NCBI GenBank assembly: GCA_963855995.1
Contig: OY979716.1
Span: forward strand, 84,878,542-84,942,541
Direction of reading: 5' to 3'
DNA: 64,000 nucleotides
DNA from: Muricea muricata
Lineage: Eukaryota > Cnidaria > Anthozoa > Malacalcyonacea > Plexauridae
Part shown: piece after piece, positions 1-12,106 of the stretch
How the letters are laid out: the number at the start of each line of letters is the position of its first letter
Numbering within the stretch: position 1 is the stretch's first letter
The notes under the pieces: model-generated
Database searches by the model: none
Told to the model about the DNA's origin: nothing
Seen by the model: the letters and a program-made list of their open reading frames with translations, nothing else
Program-made: the position numbers and the translations under genes

Positions 1-1805
1 TTCCATTCCATGCTAAGGCACGAGTTTTGCAATTGGTCTATACTTTGTGAAAAACTATAAATACTCATAAATTGCAGGGTTTTCCCTTTGCAACTTGTTT
101 TGGGGGCTTTTTACTGCAGTTATGATAAAATGTTGGTGTTGGAGATAAAATGTGAAATGTAACAAATAATGTGTGTGAATACTGACACTTATACTGATTT
201 CTTTGTCTCGATCGAGAAACATTAATATCTCAAAAATCTGACTGTGTCTCCAGCTACACTCGATGCCCCTTAAATACACCCCTTGTTCATCCCCTGACAA
301 CTATGCAGCAGTGATCACAGTAAAAACCGTGCTTTCCTTTTTTCGTTAAGTGAGACCTCTGTATGTTACTATTAGCTCAATTCTCTCAACGTTTCCACAA
401 AATAAAACATTAACAGAAGGGCCACTTGAGTCCGAACCTTTGAATTTTGTGTCCCCACGCATGTCGCATTGTAACTTTCATTTATTAGAAATTGAATGCC
501 AAACAAAACCCAAACGAAATGTTACTGGGTAGACAGGTGCGTGGATAAAATGAACTCGATAGAAGAATTTCTGGCAACAGTTTTATGACAGTTTAATAGA
601 ATCAACAATAAATAGACTTGACGGCAGCTTAAATAAAGTTGAGTTGAATTAACAGTTCAGTTGAATTATAGCTGAATATCAATGAACCGTTCAAATCACT
701 CGAATTGTTCAATCGTTAAATCGTACAATCGTCAATTGGTTCGAACTAGAATTTAACAATTAAATAGAACACGCACCAATTCGTAGCTTTATAACTTTAC
801 TTTATCCAAATGGAGTAGATACTTTAAATATACTGTAGATAGATTAGAGTCCTGGCTGATACGCCAATTGATCCATAGAAAGACAGACAGAGCGGTTGCT
901 TACTCACAAGCGTCTACACAAAAACTGACTTAAAATTGGCCGATTGGCTGCTTATACACACAATAAAAACACCAAAATAAATTCTCCAGAAACCTATTGC
1001 TTACACAGCGGATATAGTTTTCGTGGGCTAGTTTACCGCAATTTGCGCATTTGCTGCTGAAACGTGCTTCTAGCTGTGGTAAGATTACGAATTTGTGCAA
1101 TTTAATCGAAACTGTTTGCTCATAACGAAAAATAACAAATTTGCTTGTGCAAAAAAATCGCATGAAGCATCTTATAGCATTTTAGTATTCGTGTGTTTTG
1201 AAACCAACATGCATTACTTATCTTCGTTATACAGGTTCTGGCCAGTCTATGGCATTTTCCGGTCAATAGAAACGTTTAACTGACAGTTTCACCATTACTC
1301 TGGCCCATCAATTGTATAAAAATAGAGGGACCTGTTGTTCATTTGCTATACTGTGACATTTCCCCATGCAAAGAGAGATGTAATACTGTATCTGGTATTT
1401 TTGTGCCACATTGAAAGTTAGTATAGTTTAAATTATTTACATGATTCTCAGCATAATTGCAACTGTAATTATTTTACTTGTGAAACAATGTGCATTGAAG
1501 TTTTAATGCATCGTCTGCTTAAATTGGCTGAAATAATAGATCAGAGTGTGAAGCAGAGAAGTCTAGGAAACCTAAAGATGCGAGTTTAAATTCTGCTTTG
1601 CATTAAATAAAACACAAATGGGAGTTGTTTGCACAATTTAAAACACATTAAATGTTTAGGTGCCTGGTGAGGGTGCTTTATATCAGACAAAACACCACTC
1701 ATAATTTTGAAAATAGGCAAGATGGTGTTTCTTTACCAATTGCATAAAGTGTTTGTTTATAAATATAGTTAGTGTACATGAAATTTTGAGTATTTGTTGC
1801 ATTAC
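1..1805 (-). other. SLC5 intron (partial), no gene seen
   Basis: This lies downstream of the donor of the exon at 1806-1879, so it is intron of the SLC5 gene on the minus strand. The sequence is AT-rich. The short open frames have no recognisable motif and overlap each other on both strands. The exon that should follow (family motif LQ-A-LS-I-G--GGP) was not found here, so it is expected to the left of the window. Confidence 0.6.
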
Positions 1806-1879
1806 CTGGATTAGCAGCGGCACCTTTGCATACTTGAACACAATAGCTCCCAAGATTACGATGGATCCATAAACAATTC
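1806..1879 (-). CDS. SLC5 symporter exon (most 3' exon in window)
   Basis: This 74-bp exon runs from the acceptor ttgacctag to the donor CCAG|gtaat. It starts with two bases that complete a glycine codon begun by the last G of the exon at 9231-9343. It then encodes 24 hydrophobic residues (IVYGSIVILGAIVFKYAKVP...). The aligned family segment after the EDLIKP region, (K)xLxxxYGLxCxGxAxLAS, is a transmembrane helix of the sodium symporter core. Splice sites, phase and hydrophobicity all fit, but sequence identity is low because helices diverge. A search of the 24-residue peptide plus its neighbour exon against SLC5A6/A8 would settle it. Confidence 0.72.
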
Positions 1880-4770
1880 CTAGGTCAAAAAACAGCCATG
1901 AAAAATTAATGCATAAATTTTCACAAAATACTCAAAGATAGACAAGCTCTGCCTACTTTAAACATAATTCTCAAGATGTAATGGGTTGATTAAAAGTGTT
2001 TAAAGTATGTATTGAACTATTAATTTTTTCTAAAATATTCCATGTTCCTAATTGGTTAACAGGAAAATGTGAAATTGTCATCAACTCAATAGCTAACCAA
2101 ATATGGAAAATGACTGGCAGGAATCTGGAACAGCATATTCCACACTGTTGCATTAAGGTAACTGAACCAGAGAGAAACAGTTGTGATTATAGGAAAGACA
2201 TGATAAATTTTTATATGACTATTGCAAAACTCTTCGATACATGCAGGATACATGAAATGATACAATGATAAATCGTTTGACAGTACATGGAAAGCTAAGA
2301 GGATGTAAACAGGTGAGTCCACTTAACATGCATAAATGGGGAATTAAATGTTTCATGAATGAATGAGCATGTTAAGGGTGTGTAAAGGTTAATAATTTAT
2401 AATCACGACCAAATGAATTCAACAGCATAGCCAGCATTATAATTAAGGAGGTCCATATTCATATGTTTGTGCTCTACATGATTAATTCTATTGTAGACAC
2501 AAGCATATGAATATTCAATTGTACCTATTCCAAAGACAAACCGTTCGAAAACAACTATTTTCTATTATTAGAGCCCCTTCTGAGGGAGTGTTAATAATGT
2601 AAACAATCTAAATCTGAAAATACTGTCCATAATTACATCTTAACTGAATAGTCTAATAAAAAATGTCTCTAGTTTCAGGTTTTATAGCCACATTATCGGG
2701 TTGGAAATCGCTTTTTATTACTCTTTGTATATACAAGCAATAAATCTATTTTGAAAATGTGATATTAATACGACAATGTTTATATATCTGCTGTTCCTTT
2801 GACTTGACGGCCTTTTTTCTTCAATGCCTATCACTTCTGTCACATTCAGCTTACATGACAAGGTTCTGGAAAACAATATAAGTAACATATGAATAAGTCT
2901 AAATGTACTAACACTCACACATGTACAGTGCTCAATTTTAAATGAGTTTGTGCTGTACTCTATCTTTTGCTGTACTCAATGCTTGCTTCAAAACTAATAC
3001 CTGCACTCGTCTACTGAAAACAGCACTTAATATTCATAATTGGGACAGGGCTGTATGTACAGTACTTGTATACATATGAAATATTGTAACAGTTTACAAT
3101 TATAGAAATTCCCACTTTTTACAGGGATTATTTTTCAATTAATGGGAATTGATACAGATTGGGTTTGTCACAGGTATGTACAATAACTTAAGGATTATAT
3201 ATGTAAAACCACATGTCATGTGAATATTAACCTGCAGTGATGTTATGTAGCAGTTCTAACTGGGATCAGCAATGGGTCATTTAGTTGCAATATATAGTAG
3301 TCTGCTGCAACAGTTGCCCAATTAGTGATAGTTAATATGGTAAATTATTGTAAATGTTTTAGTTTTGGTTTGCAAAATATGAAAGTGCTCAATAACATAT
3401 GGACAGAGCAAAATGTAAAATGTTGCAAAATACCTCACATACTTACCACTAGAGTCTGTTTCATGCAGAAGGAATCTTCAGGTGGTAGGAATTTTCCTCC
3501 TGCATGAAACAGACTGTAGTGGTAAGTTTTTGAGTCATTGTATATTATAAAGAAGGCATTTATCCCTATTCTTTCACATTAAACAGTCATTTTAGATATG
3601 ACCAAATAAAATATGGATTTATTAAACACAAATTGCACACACACTTAAAGGACACAGAGTCACAAGCTACCCACTGTAAATACCAGCATACAGTATATGT
3701 GAACATTTTATATTTAGACTTGAACATGCAGAACAAAAAACTGGCCTATGAAAATAAAATTACCGCTTAACTTAACATTTTAATTTACGTATTTTGTTGT
3801 TTATAAAGCCAGGTTGAATCAACTGTGCTTCGGGTTTTTTTTAGATGTAAAATACAAAGCAATTTGTTTAGAGTTCATAATATGCATCAAGACAGTGCAA
3901 GCTAAAGTCCAAAGCAAACAATACATATGTAGGCTAACATGGTTAACAAAAACAATATAACACAAATCCTTACCTGTGTGATGATATTTCCAAATGCAAT
4001 CAAGTGAAAATTTACTTAAACTTTCAAATAAGATAGCGCAGTTTAGCATAGTGCATAAAAAGGGGCCTGAAGATTGGATTTTTCCACATTAGTACTATTA
4101 GGCTAGTTGCATAACAAATCGCCATGTTTTTGGGGACACTTTCTTGACTGGTGCTGTGTTGGATCCTGATCTCCGCATACATTAAACATACCTCAGTCAA
4201 CTTTACACTCAGATTGTGATTTAAATAGTGAACTTGTGAATTTTTAAGCAACACACAACACACCTGTCACCTCATCTAAAAACTTAATTGTGCATGTTGG
4301 TTCTAAATTTCTCTTTAAATTTTACTAGTAACCTATGAGCAGACACTTGTAAAGAGAGGAAACGCCTGCTGCATGTGTTGTGCTTTTTCCAAATGTCCCT
4401 AACTTATAATTCTTTCAACACTTCATAGAGATACGTTTATCAATAAGAAAAACAAATAACTTGCGGGTTTCACATTTATATATAAAAAAACCATTTCTGA
4501 GCTTTTGGTCCATTACTCAGAGCCATCTTCAGAGAAGTACAAATGTTTAAATTACAAGTTTGCGTCACAAGATTATGTGAGCAAAAAAATATGTGAATCA
4601 AAATGTCATTCAGTGCTAGTTAAAGGTCCTTCATGTCGTGGATCAGCAAAGTTGAATTGATTTAAAGTATTTCATACAAAATTGTTAGCACAAGTTATTG
4701 TTTAGTCTAGGTAAAACTGCTGTTTTCTTCTCCAGATAGGTCGATAGTGCAGTTCTTTTGCATTGGATAA
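1880..4770 (-). other. SLC5 intron, repeat-poor part
   Basis: This is the upstream part (in window coordinates) of the 7.35-kb intron between exons 9231-9343 and 1806-1879. It is AT-rich with no recognisable coding domain. It contains the short palindrome at 3438-3526. At about 4475-4530 the minus strand reads GAAGATGGCTCTGAGTAATG, a wording often seen at the ends of retroelements, but it is too short to classify. Confidence 0.5.
3438..3526. repeat. Near-perfect 89-bp palindrome
   Basis: The left arm begins CTTACCACTAGAGTCTGTTT and continues CATGCAG. The right arm is its reverse complement, ending AAACAGACTGTAGTGGTAAG, with about 25 bp of spacer. It could be a very short MITE or a folded-back insertion. 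I could not see a target duplication. Confidence 0.65.
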
Positions 4771-4778
4771 GGAGAAAT

Positions 4779-6470
4779 CACAGTTAATAGAAGAAGATGG
4801 TTAGGCTAGCTGTACCACATGACAAGTTATGTTATTCAACCGTGCTTTGACGGGTCACGTGGTCCGGTCCCTGCATCAAGTTTTAATCGCTTAATTAGAT
4901 TATATTAAAACATGCGCTCGAAAGTTCAAATATAAAGTGGTTCCTTCTATTTTATTCCTCTATTTTCACTGGGATTGTGGTTGAATGCCATGGCTTGCAA
5001 ATGCTATCTATTACATGGTTATTCTAGCAGTTAAAAGATGAGGTTTTTGGTTTTTGAAACTGGCTTCAGTGCATCCTGACGAGAGTAAACACACATTAAA
5101 ATTAGAAAAAACGCACGAAAAGAACGACTAAATTAAACAACGAAGACATAAGAGTTGTCGACGAACAATAAGAAACCAAGATATGCGTTGAACGAGGCAA
5201 TATGTATCTTTGCGAGCATCATTTCAACAAGACAGAATGCATGTTTGATGCGCGTGTGACATGTAATGTATTTTCTATAATCTTCAGTGAACAGCACATT
5301 CACTGCATCTTATTACAGCAAAAAATTAGCTACACAATTCACAATATCTATTTGATATTTACATCGCATATTCGTCTTCTTCAAAGTGTCAAGTCTAGTC
5401 ACTGAGAGCAACAAAAATTGATCGCTCGTTGATCCGACGAAATTGTGCCATATACTATAATATATCCATAACATGGTCATAGAAAGCTTATTAAGTATTT
5501 AAAAACATCGTAATATATGATAAAACAATCTAACCAGAAATCCTTACATTATAAGACCTGCAGTAAGCTATCAATGCAGTATGTAACTATGCAGATGCAA
5601 TATATATTAGTTCACTGAAGTTCTGTATATTTTCCCGAACTACTCAATCCTGCATATAACATAAAAAATTTTTTACATTTCGTCTTTAAAGTTTCAATTA
5701 TCCGGTTTTATTAATAATAAACGTTCTGGAATTACACATAACCTGAGTTTTGAGAACCGATGCAGGCTTGATCCACACTATTGTCCAGTCTCGTAAACAA
5801 ATTTTTGCCATTGACGCACATTTAATACTATAGTGTCCCATAACAGATGTAACTGTTGTTGCGTTTGTTTTGCAAGGACCACATTCTCTGTACTTCCAAC
5901 CAGTGTATCTCATTTTGAGTGGTTTGACTATTAATACAGAGTACACAGTCATATTTTATGACAAACAATTGACATCACACCGTGAATTTCCCTCGAAGCG
6001 TCAGTGAAATTTATCCTTATATCGTCTCTTTCAGCTTTGCTCATATCCACGACAACTTGTACATGATAAACTCATCATTTCAAACATTTTCAGATTCTTC
6101 TAAGTAAATTTGAGGCTTGCTTTTCCTCAATATCTTTCAGTTACCCATTCGTCTGTCATACTTGACCTCGGGGCTTTACACTCAAACAATTGTAATTTGA
6201 TCTCCTAGGCTGTTCTTGGTGCCTGAAATCCCAGCGGGACATCTGTACAAACCGTAATAATAAAAAACTATACATTTTACTAACGAAAAAGGTTTAAAGA
6301 TCGCTTAAATTTAACAAAATACTCTACATCCTCTATTATTTTCCTAGTATCACTCTTGCGCTTATGCAGGGAACGCATCACGTGACCTATATTTTGTCGA
6401 ATTTCAACATAATTTCGGCGAGCCTTTGAAGTTTGCCGACTAGCCTAACCAGTCTTCTTCTATTAACTGT
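4779..6470. mobile_element. 1.7-kb hAT-type element with 8-bp target duplication
   Basis: The ends are inverted repeats: CACAGTTAATAGAAGAAG on the left and CTTCTTCTATTAACTGT on the right. Similarity continues inward for over 100 bp, including GGTTAGGCTAG and GTCACGTG blocks. The element is flanked by GGAGAAAT at 4771-4778 and 6471-6478, a perfect 8-bp duplication as made by hAT transposases. No transposase is visible, so it is non-autonomous. A minus-strand frame at 5698-5952 encodes a cysteine-containing peptide (MRYTGWKYRECGPC...) that I do not recognise; it may be captured sequence or chance. The element sits inside a BEL/Pao fragment whose reading resumes at 6479. Confidence 0.8.
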
Positions 6471-7000
6471 GGAGAAATGGACAGTATAAAAATTCATAGC
6501 AAACCGAGTTGCAAGGATACAGGTGAACAAGCAGATGCAATGTTGACCTGGCTAGCAGAGGCGGTCCAATCAAGTCAAAGGCGCATTGGGAAAAAAAGTC
6601 CAGAGTGATCACAAGACAGGAGCGAGTAGCTGGAGAATCCTGTAACTCAGTTTACATGGACATTTGAAGAAGCAAAGTGTTGAAAGTGGCAGACTAGAAG
6701 GGCAACAAATTCGACCAGCTACTTGAACATATCAGCATGAGACGGGCTCTACAAGTTGGTGCATGGGTCAGAAGATTCTTACATAACTGCAGAAATGGAG
6801 AGTTAGGCGGCTCGTGACAGAAAAACTGCAGAACGAGATTGGAAGATTGAAAACATACAAGAAAACGAACAGACTGAATGTCACATAGTAGAAAATTGGA
6901 AGCTGAATTGGAGTTGAAGTGAAACAAAAACTTGTTTCACTTGTATCTTGGAGCATTGAGGGAAAGGCATAACCTGACACATAAAGTAAGCAGCCTCTTC
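6471..7000 (+). pseudogene. BEL/Pao retrotransposon pol fragment
   Basis: Several plus-strand frames, broken by stops and shifts, spell a typical BEL/Pao region between RNase H and integrase: a NVDLASRGG segment (family: NPADLASRG) near 6540, then AWVRRFLHNCRNGELGG near 6765. This stretch normally precedes the integrase zinc finger. The hAT-type element at 4779-6470 appears to have inserted within this copy. It lies in the antisense direction relative to the SLC5 gene, in its intron. Confidence 0.6.
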
Positions 7001-7169
7001 TTTTTGAATGGAAACTGTATTAAGACCACCAGAAATGAACTGGTAAACCCAATCAGCTAGAAAAGTGGGAGATGTGCCTCCTTGCAAGACACTGGAAACC
7101 AAGAGTTGGGCTGCATAATGAATGATATAGTCCACAACTTGATGGATGTCATAATTTTGTTCCCCTTTA

Positions 7170-7335
7170 GCCATCTCCAGGATGTGGAGCCGTCAATAAA
7201 GTACTTAATATGTGAAGACGAAGTTTATAAAAAGCTTACCAGTTTGCAACACTCTAAATCCTCTGGTCCTGGTGAGTTGCCAAATTTGATGTTAAAATTG
7301 TATGCATCTTCCCAACTGCTTTTACAAACTTGAAT
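7170..7335 (+). pseudogene. Non-LTR retrotransposon RT fragment
   Basis: The plus-strand frame reads EDEVYKKLTSLQHSKSSGPG then LPNLMLKLYAS. This is the N-terminal reverse transcriptase signature of LINEs (K--GPDGIPN--LK). It is cut off after about 50 codons. Neighbouring frames on both strands carry nothing I can name. Confidence 0.6.
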
Positions 7336-8990
7336 TTAGGTTCTGGTGGATCTTTTAACTTTTCAGTACAAACATCAATCATACATTTTTTATCAATTTC
7401 AGTGTTGGCTGTCACAAATTTCAAAAGCCAAAATGACACAACCTTGCATATATAATTTCTTGTGCTGTGAAGCATGTGGTACACAAAATCTGTCTTGGGT
7501 GATGTAACAGCATGACATTGAACAATGTTGGATAATGTTGAATAAGTCTTTAGGCTTGTCATTAACGTGATTTTAGTGAAATTGCTCTAATTGTGGATTT
7601 TAGAATGTGTTATCTGTGTCTTCACAAGACAGGATATGCTCTTTATATCTGACACAAATAAGATTACTTCACTCAAAATAATCCAGGAGAAGCAGTCTGT
7701 TGCAACAAGGAGGACTGGTAAATAGAAATTAATCATTTGAGTATCACTTGTGTATCTTCAGTTATCTTTTTTATTTAACAATGAAAACGTAATGCATGCT
7801 AAGGCATTTATGCCTGCCAAGAACAGAAGTTGGCAAAAGGTGCACTTTTATAAAAATAAATGAATGACTTGCTTATATACACAGTAAACAATATACAATG
7901 GAATCTGTGAAAATCTGTCATTCAAAACATTTCCGCTGGGACGTTTTGGATTAAGAACTTCTTGTTGGGCTTTTCACTGTATGTATACATCAAATTGTAA
8001 AATATATGTTACTATAAAAGGTGTGTTTTGGACTTTTCGTGATTTCTCAATATACTGTATATTTCAAGATAATCCAAAAGAATATTTGATGGAAACACAA
8101 CGCAAACATTGTTTATGACCATGAATTGAAAGCTCTATCAAAAGTTGCATAAATCCCTTGTCGCCTTAGGAAATTGCGTTGCCATATAGCAAGCTCTGTT
8201 GTTTTATAACATTTTGGGTGACAACCTTTTAACGGAGAACCATCCAACCACTTAGATGTTTTAAGTCTACATGTTAAAATATGTGTTTGTTAAGATATTT
8301 TGGTAGAAGATTAGTTGAACCTTGTCAACTCCTTTATGATGGGACCATCAAAATTTGTCACTTTTGTGTGAATTTGTGCAAAAAAATTTTACAGTTGTTT
8401 AGACGTTACACTATACATGTTTAAATATGTATTTTATTGAGATATTTTGCTAGAAAGCAATGTGTTTATGTGAGCATATATGAAAATGTCAGTAGTATTG
8501 AGAGTGGTAACCCAACTTTTTGACATAGAAAACAGAAGGACAAATTTATAACTCCACCATGATTATGGGCCGGCGGAGTAATAAATGGCCATGGTAAACT
8601 ATATATGGACTTCGTACTGGATATTGAAATGACTTTTAAAGTTTTTCATTCCGTAATGCATCCCTCATTTAAAAAATATTTACAATAAATTCAATTTAAA
8701 ACACTGTCATTTACAAGTTTATTGAAATATTTCAAAGAATGGTGGTTGTGTGACAGAACAGAGAAAGGTGGATATTTATATGCTGAAAAACGTTGTCATG
8801 AAATTACTAGATACATAGCAGTTTTTTGGCTTAAAACTGGTCTACCATGCAGGAATAGTTCAGATTACTATTGACCATATTTGAAAACCATACTTTAAAA
8901 ATATATTTATTACCCCAGAAATCACAACACACCAAATGGCATAATAGAGAAAAATAAAATAGTTAATGTTCTAATTTTTCACTATTATCA
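7336..8990. other. SLC5 intron stretch, nothing recognised
   Basis: This is AT-rich intronic DNA. A minus-strand frame at 7254-7562 (containing IDKKCMIDVCTEKLKDPPEP) is open but I do not recognise it, and the LINE RT fragment overlaps it on the other strand. No splice-flanked coding segment was found. Confidence 0.4.
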
Positions 8991-8994
8991 CTTA

Positions 8995-9199
8995 GGGACT
9001 TGTCAAAACTTAGAAGTGGAAAACGGGAGGTGTTGACATACCGTGTGAACCGTGTGATAAAAACTATATGAGCTCAACTTTAAGCCTCGACAACACTGCT
9101 CTTTAAGCAGCCTATTCCTCTATTTTTAGGGGCTCAAAAATTAATGACCCTCCCCTGTTTCCACCTCCCCTCCCCCGCTGTTAATTTCTGACAAGTCCC
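8995..9199. mobile_element. 205-bp MITE with TTA duplication
   Basis: The inverted ends are GGGACTTGTCA and TGACAAGTCCC. They are flanked by TTA at 8992-8994 and 9200-9202, a 3-bp duplication typical of PIF/Harbinger (a TA duplication is the alternative reading). No coding potential. It ends only about 30 bp from the SLC5 exon at 9231-9343, on the donor side. Confidence 0.68.
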
Positions 9200-9230
9200 T
9201 TACACTCTTCTCAGCCCACAGAATACTCAC

Positions 9231-9343
9231 CTATTAATTTTGACCAAACTGTGGCTTTTGAATCTGGAATGTCCTCTTTGATTTTTTTTATTAGATCTTC
9301 CAATATGATGGCTGTGAGAGAGTTAATTCCAGATGAAACTGTG
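9231..9343 (-). CDS. SLC5 symporter exon (EDLIK exon)
   Basis: This 113-bp exon is bounded by acceptor ttacatag and donor AATAG|gtgag. It encodes TVSSGINSLTAIILEDLIK followed by a hydrophilic stretch. The matching family signature is (S)[20 protein letters not shown], which follows transmembrane helix 8 of the LeuT-like fold and includes the serines of the conserved Na2 site region. Its first base C completes the serine codon AG|C opened by the exon at 12645-12733, and its last base G opens the glycine codon of exon 1806-1879. Confidence 0.92.
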
Positions 9344-10124
9344 CTATGTAATTAACAAAAAATAGTATATTAAATGTGAGTTGACACATACATATGCCAT
9401 ATATACATAATCTTTAAGGTTACAGTTCACTAGTCCGAATGCCTACTAGTCTAAAATACGCGCGGGTTTTGAATTGAATGTACGTTTAGAACTTGCTGCT
9501 CTCCAGTTACGCGTTATTCGTACATGCGTACACGCACGAAAAGTTTGATTAATTAAAATTTCACTTAAAAATTTCTTATCCACTTACGAAATAAGTAAAT
9601 GGATAAAACGATAGCATACTTTGTACGATTTAGAGTGGTTTTCTTCATTAATAATATTATAATTATGTCGCTGGCTTGTGTGCAAAAAACCCACGAACGA
9701 ATTTTTCACCTGCATGGTGTGAGAATGGCTTCTGATTAAACCATCTTCGAATTCTACTAGTTACTGTAGGGAGCCTCCTCAAGCCAGAGTAAGCACTATA
9801 AAGGTATGTTTACATGCTGTGATTTGTCGGCCATGATTCTTTTTCTGGTCTGAAATTTAGTGCTAATGCCATAATTCGTCTTCTTCAGTTAATGGCAAAA
9901 TTTGAAATGCAACGAACTGACACATGCTCACTCGATTGCATAAGCCAGAATACGAATCGCCACCGACAAATCCCAGCATGTAAACATAGCTTAAATCACA
10001 GAATGAAGACACACAGAAGGTTTACTCTGCTAAAAAAGTGACTGCTTTCACACCATTGTTCGTCATCCAAATGCTGACGCCATTACCCTAGCCATTGCGC
10101 TTGTAAGAGGCATTAACCCCTGGC

Positions 10125-10480
10125 CAGTGAACTCTAAATTAGACTAGAACGATAACTTGGCCGCCATCTTTGAAGCCAAATTGGTTATCAATAGGTTATC
10201 AAGTTCAGTCCTTTTCTGTTGTTTCTCTCGGCGCGGTTGACACCATTCTTCTGGGAATGTACCGATATTTGATGTTTTTATTTTGATTTAAGAGGTAATT
10301 TTATGGTTTATGAACTTACAACCTAGTTTGCGATACAGTCTTTATTAAAAATAGCAGATACCTTGGGAAAATAGTACCAAGACTGTTTACGACATTTGTA
10401 GTTGTTGCCGCCATCTTGGCTTCACCCAAACGTAGGGTTTTTATCTAGAGTTATCGTTCCAGTATTTATAGAGTTCACTG
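10125..10480. mobile_element. 356-bp hAT MITE nested in foldback arm
   Basis: The inverted ends are CAGTGAACTCTA and TAGAGTTCACTG, flanked by a perfect 8-bp duplication CCCCTGGC at 10117-10124 and 10481-10488. The opposite foldback arm (near 11345-11365) keeps the uninterrupted target, GCAGATGGCCAGGGGTTAAC, which proves the insertion. CAG...CTG ends plus an 8-bp duplication indicate the hAT superfamily. No coding sequence is seen. Confidence 0.92.
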
Positions 10481-12039
10481 CCCCTGGCTATCTGCCAGTT
10501 TGAATATTTTCAGGGAGGTGGGTGGGTGAATGCCTCACATACGCCCACTGGCTAGGCCCAAGGCGTCAGCATTTTGATGAAGGAATTAGGTTACGCCAAA
10601 ATTAGGTTATGCCAAATCATAGAAAAAACATCTGTTTGTCTTTAAGATAGTCATTGTATGTACAGGAAGCGATGACGATTGGATGCTACATGAAATTTAA
10701 TTGACATGAAATTATTACTTGTTTCTGTACTCATACTAATTCTTTGATTCAGATTTAAAGTATTGGTCTAGGATTAGGTAATTCAGGCTACAGTAATCGC
10801 ATTTTCATGATAAATGTTTAAATATTTCCTTTTAAAATTTATGTAAAAAAGGATAGTTGCAAACATGGGTGTACTTTAATTGTTACACATTTTGGTAAGT
10901 TATGACTTCATAGTATGCTACAGTTGTACATAGCTAATGATCATTCAATGTTGTTGTCTCGTTATCATGATAAAACTGTCAATTATACGCATTTATTTTG
11001 AACAATTTTTATTCTAGTATAGCAATGTTGACAATTTATGTAAAGCAGCACAAAGAGATATGCATTAAATTAATTAATATAGTTTGAAATCGTAATTTTA
11101 ATGAGTCGGGATGTTACTCTCATGGAAAAAATTTCAATGACGTCGATTCGTAACATTAAATTTCATGTAGCATCCAATCGTCGTTGAACATCGCTTCCTG
11201 TACGTACAATCGCTACAATCTGATGGTCGACTTCTTGGCTTTTTCTATGATTTTGGCATAAACCTATTTCGTCATCAAAATGCTGACGCCTTGGGCCTAG
11301 CCAGTGGGCATATGTGAGGCATTCACCCACCCACCTCCCTGAAAATTTTCAAAATAGCAGATGGCCAGGGGTTAACGCCTCTTATAAGTGCAATGGCTAG
11401 GCTAATGACGTCAGCATTTGGATGACGAACAATGGCGTGAAAGAGGTCACTTTTTTGGCAGAGACGACCTTCTGTGTATCTTCATTCTGTGATTTAAGCT
11501 ACATTTACATGCTGTGATTTGTCGGTGGCAATTCGTATTGTGGCATATGCAATCGAGTGAGCATGCGTCAGTTCGTTGCATTTCAAATTTTGCCATTAAC
11601 TGAAGGAAGAGGAATTATGGCATGAACACTAAATTTCGGACCAGAAAACGAATCATGGCCGATAAATCACAGCGTGTAAACGTACCTTTACAGTGCTTAC
11701 TCTGGCTTAAGGAGGCTCCCTACAGTAACTAGTAGAATTTGAAGTTGATGTAATCAGACGCCATTCTTGCATGGTGCGCGTGCAAAATCGTTTCTGGATT
11801 TTTTCGTACACAAGGCGACACAATTATAATACTATTATTGAAGAAAACCACTCTAAATTGTACAAAAAATGCTATCGTTTTATCCATTTACTTATTTCGT
11901 AAGTGGATAAGAAATTTTTAAGTGAAATTTTAATCAATCAAACTTTTCGTGCGTGTACGCATGTACGAATAACGCGTAACTGGAGAGCAGCAAGTTCTAA
12001 ACGTACATTCAATTCAAAACCCGCGCGTATTTTAGACTA

Positions 12040-12106
12040 GTAAACTTTCGGACTAGTGAACCCTTGGACTAGTGGAACTTTGCACTAGTGAACCTTCGGA
12101 CTAGTG
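12040..12106. repeat. 16-bp subterminal direct repeats at foldback tip
   Basis: Four to five copies of a 16-bp unit based on GGACTAGTGAACCTTC lie in a row. Variants are AGACTAGTAAACTTTC, GGACTAGTGAACCCTT, GGACTAGTGGAACTTT and GCACTAGTGAACCTTC. The opposite tip at 9428-9450 has only about two. Repeated ACTAGT motifs at a transposon end are plausible transposase binding sites; that role is inferred. Confidence 0.75.

Larger units (their letters stand above)
9428..12106. mobile_element. 2.7-kb foldback (long inverted repeat) element
   Basis: The two arms of roughly 0.9-1 kb are reverse complements. The left arm begins CACTAGTCC at 9428 and the right arm ends GGACTAGTG at 12106. Shared internal blocks include the CGCGCGGGTTTTGAATTGAA block (9459 on; inverted near 12025) and a CATGTAGCATCCAATCGTCG block (inverted near 10680; direct at 11167). 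The spacer at about 10720-11150 is non-coding. The right tip carries extra 16-bp subterminal repeats (see 12040-12106). The left arm is interrupted by a 356-bp hAT MITE. I could not define a target duplication or a superfamily. It lies inside an SLC5 intron. Confidence 0.82.

Noticed and set aside
9428..12106. LTR retrotransposon
   Set aside because: The arms are inverted, not direct, and no gag or pol is present.
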